In this document: in pieces, positions 61,396-64,000 of the stretch
Layout of the letters: each line of letters starts with the position of its first letter
Position numbering within the stretch: the stretch's first letter is position 1
Assembly (NCBI RefSeq): GCF_040802235.1
Contig: NC_133169.1
Coordinates: 43,283,034 to 43,347,033 of the forward strand
Direction of reading: 5' to 3'
DNA from: Manis javanica
Taxonomy: Eukaryota; Chordata; Mammalia; Pholidota; Manidae
DNA: 64,000 bases
Notes under the pieces: generated by a model
The model's database searches: none
Told to the model about the DNA's origin: nothing
What the model saw: only the letters and a program-made list of their open reading frames with translations
Made by a program: the position numbers and the translations under genes

Positions 61396-62990
61396 GAATT
61401 TAATATGGAACGACAAAAGACCCTGAATCGCCAAGCAATCCTGAGAAGGAAGAATAAAGATAGGGAAGTTACGCTCCCTGAGTTCAAGCTCTACTACAAA
61501 GCTACAGTAATCAACACAATTTGGTACTGGCCATAGATCGATGTAACAGGATATACAGTGCAGATATATACCTAATCATATGTGATCAATTAATATACAA
61601 AAAACGAGCCATGTATATACAATGGGGACATGACAGCCTCTTAAAGAACTGGTGTTGGCAAAACTGGACAGCTACATGTAAGAGAATGAAACTGGATTAT
61701 TGTCTCACCTCAGACACAAAAGTAAACTTGAAATGGATCAAAGACCTGAATGTAAGTCATGAAACCATAAAATTCTTGGAAGAAAGCATAGTAAAAAATC
61801 TCTTTAATATAAACGTGAGCAAATTTTTCATGATCATATCTTCTTCGGCAAGGGAAACAAAAGCAAAAATGAGTAAATGGGACTACATCAAGCTAAAAAG
61901 CTTCCATTCAGCAAAGGACACCATCAGTAGAACAAAAAGGCATCCTACAGTATAGAGGATATATTTGCAAATGATGTACCTGTAAGGGGTTAACTTCCAA
62001 AATTTATAAAGAACTCACATGCTTCAACACCCAAAAAGCAAGTAAACTGATTAAAAATAGGCAGAGGATCTAAATAGACAATTCTCCAAAGAAAAAATTT
62101 ACATGGGCAACAGGCACATGAAAAGATGCTCCACATCGCTAATTATCAGGAAAATGCAAATTAAAATCACACCGGATGGCCACCATCCAAAAGACAAGGA
62201 ACAACAAATGCTGGTGAGCAGGTGGAGAATGGAGAAGCATCCTACTATTGGTGGGAATGTAAATTAGTTCAATGGTTGTGGAAAGCAATATGGAGGTGCA
62301 TCAGAAAACTAAAAATAGAAATACCATTTGGCCCAGGAATTCCACTCCTAGGAATTTACATGAAGAAAAAGGATCCCAGATTCATAAAAACATATGCACC
62401 CCTGTTTATCACAGCACTATTTACTGTAGCCAAGATCTGGAAGCAACCTAAGTTTCCATTAGTAGATGAATGGATAAAGAATATGTGGTACATAATACAC
62501 AATGGATATTATTGCGACATAAAAAGACAAGAAATCCTACCATTTGCAATAACGTGGATATATCTAGATGGTATTATGCTCAGTGAAATAAGCCAAGTGG
62601 AGAAAGACAAGCACCAAATGATTTCACTTATTTGTGGACCATAACAATGAAGCGAAACTGAAGACATGAAGCAGCAGCAGACTCACAGACTCCAAGAAGG
62701 GTCTAGTGGTTACCAAGGGGAAGGGGGTGGGAAGGGTGAGTGGAGAGGGATAGAGAAGTGGATTAAGCGATATTATAATTAGCATACATAGTGTCGTTGG
62801 GTCACGGGGAAGGCAGTGCACCACAGAGAGAACAAGTAGTGAATCTCGCATCTTACTATGCTGATGGACAGTGACTGCAATTGCGTTTGTGTGGAGGGGG
62901 ACTTAATAATATGGGTGAATTTAATAACCACAATGCTGGTCATGTTAAATTTTGTAAGATTGTATATCAACGATACCTTAAAAAAAGGAA
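61396..62990 (+). mobile_element. 5'-truncated L1, plus strand
   Basis: It begins inside the ORF2 C-terminal region (61,400-61,550 parallels 59,790-59,940), continues through frames 61521-61955 and 62222-62644, and ends in a 3' UTR matching that of the preceding copy (ACTGATGGACAGTGACTG-like text near 62,862). An A-rich tail follows at about 62,978-62,985. It is the same family as the 55-61 kb copy but a separate, broken insertion. Confidence 0.85.
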
Positions 62991-64000
62991 TATCTTATTA
63001 AAATTCCTCAGTTAATTTCTTCATTCAAGTAATTTGAACGTAGACATGAAACTCCATAGATTTGTAGGCTTTCAACACTTTTTTGCTATAACATTCTTAG
63101 TGTATTTCTCATGAAGTAATTGTTGAAACCAGTGGCTGGAGGGAAGATATGTCATTTGGTAAATTATTAACATTAAAGGATAAGTTTTAAAACGTTATCT
63201 TTAGGTAAAAATACATCTTTGCACATGGTTGGGTGAGACTTTCTGCTTACTACTGTAGTTTTAAGAAGTCTCAATTTGTATCACAAATGGATTTCATGAT
63301 TTTATGCAGAGATTTAAAAATGAAACTTTAGTTAAGAGAGAGTAAGCAAACCCTCTCTTTGACATTTTCATTTGAGGAGTTCTAACTTATTTGTGATATA
63401 ATTTACAGTCTTATCAAGAAATGATGCAAATATGAAAAACCGACCCCTGTATTTGTTTTTCATTGAATGCAATCCATCTTAAATGTGTGCAGGCAAGTTA
63501 AAGTAGCTTTACTTGCTCAAGGAGTGAATTTTTTGTGAGTTCAGAGTATGGAAGATTATTTTGATGTTAATTTCACCCTGCAGTAAGGCTGTATAAAGGT
63601 CTTGTTGAGTAAAATCCCAAAATTGCTCTTAAGTAGTCTGACTTTATTCTTGAACATTGGTAAAATTCTGGTATATATGGTTTACTAAGTTTTTATTTTC
63701 AGATTTAAAAATTATGAATTCTGTAAATATGTTTAATCACAACTTCTGTTCTTTTTGTTATCCCATAACTAGTGGAGAGTTTGTCCCCCAAATTTTATAA
63801 GTCAGTGTGCATAAATTAATAGAAAAATGTGGAGTTTGCCTCCTGACACCGTTATTTATGGTAGACATGGTTTAGGTGCGAGCTTTTTCACCTCATCGAT
63901 TCTGTTCCTCAAGGTCCCCAACCCAGAAGATCGTTATATAAGACCTCAATTTTACAGTGTATATTTAAGTCTTCATAGATTGTAATCTCGACCATTACTA
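62991..64000. other. Intergenic or intronic DNA, nothing recognised
   Basis: AT-rich sequence without named repeat, RNA gene or convincing exon. It runs to the window edge. Confidence 0.4.

Noticed and set aside
1-64000. CRISPR arrays, bacterial operons, tRNA or rRNA genes
   Set aside because: No regularly spaced repeats, no bacterial gene organisation, and no tRNA or rRNA gene recognised; the only tRNA-like sequence is the retroviral primer site.

Overview
The window is vertebrate (mammalian) chromosomal DNA: AT-rich, no operons, dominated by LINE-1 copies of several ages, with MIR/L2-type ancient repeats, an olfactory-receptor pseudogene and one well-preserved endogenous retrovirus. The L1 3' ends (for example the block near 28,630-28,740) look laurasiatherian. 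No Alu, B1/B2, ruminant, horse or carnivore lineage SINE is visible. From memory of L1 sequences this resembles pangolin more than dog, cow or horse, but that species guess is weak (about 0.35).

Layout. 1-12,700: layered L1 debris, plus-strand to about 7.36 kb (with one L1 3' end nested in another L1) and then minus-strand. 12,700-22,960: an old MaLR-type internal region with degenerate tandem units, split at 12,968 by the key element, an 8,024-bp provirus (12,969-20,992). 23,060-25,620: inverted L1 fragments and a CpG-dense block. 26,416-27,405: a minus-strand olfactory-receptor pseudogene with three frameshifts. 28,050-34,080: minus-strand L1s, one with an internal deletion fusing the endonuclease and reverse-transcriptase regions. 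34,280-55,070: L1-poor DNA with MIR/L2-like relics, a minus-strand solo LTR and three candidate exons of an unrecognised host gene. 55,075-62,990: two L1 copies head-to-tail on the plus strand. 62,990-64,000: no recognisable feature.

The provirus is a class II (betaretrovirus-like) ERV whose signals are nearly complete. It has a 6-bp target duplication (CACTCT), paired 334-bp LTRs that differ at 6 positions (1.8%), an 18-nt primer site exactly matching the 3' end of tRNA-Phe, and a splice donor/acceptor pair for env. The genes are gag (betaretroviral matrix, PPPY, capsid with major homology region, two zinc knuckles), dUTPase-protease with a G-patch, a fully open pol and env, with a polypurine tract before the 3' LTR. 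Two -1 frameshift signals (A AAA AAC and G GGT TTT) lie in the correct phases between gag/pro and pro/pol. The short LTR, the ends beginning TGTTGGCAGCCGC and the Phe primer point to the IAP/IAPE-like group; here env is present. Only three obvious coding lesions are seen: a frameshift in gag, one stop in pro and one stop in env.

Limits: repeat families were named by eye, old L1/L2/MaLR borders are approximate to tens or hundreds of bases, and the candidate exons rest on splice consensus and frame continuity only.
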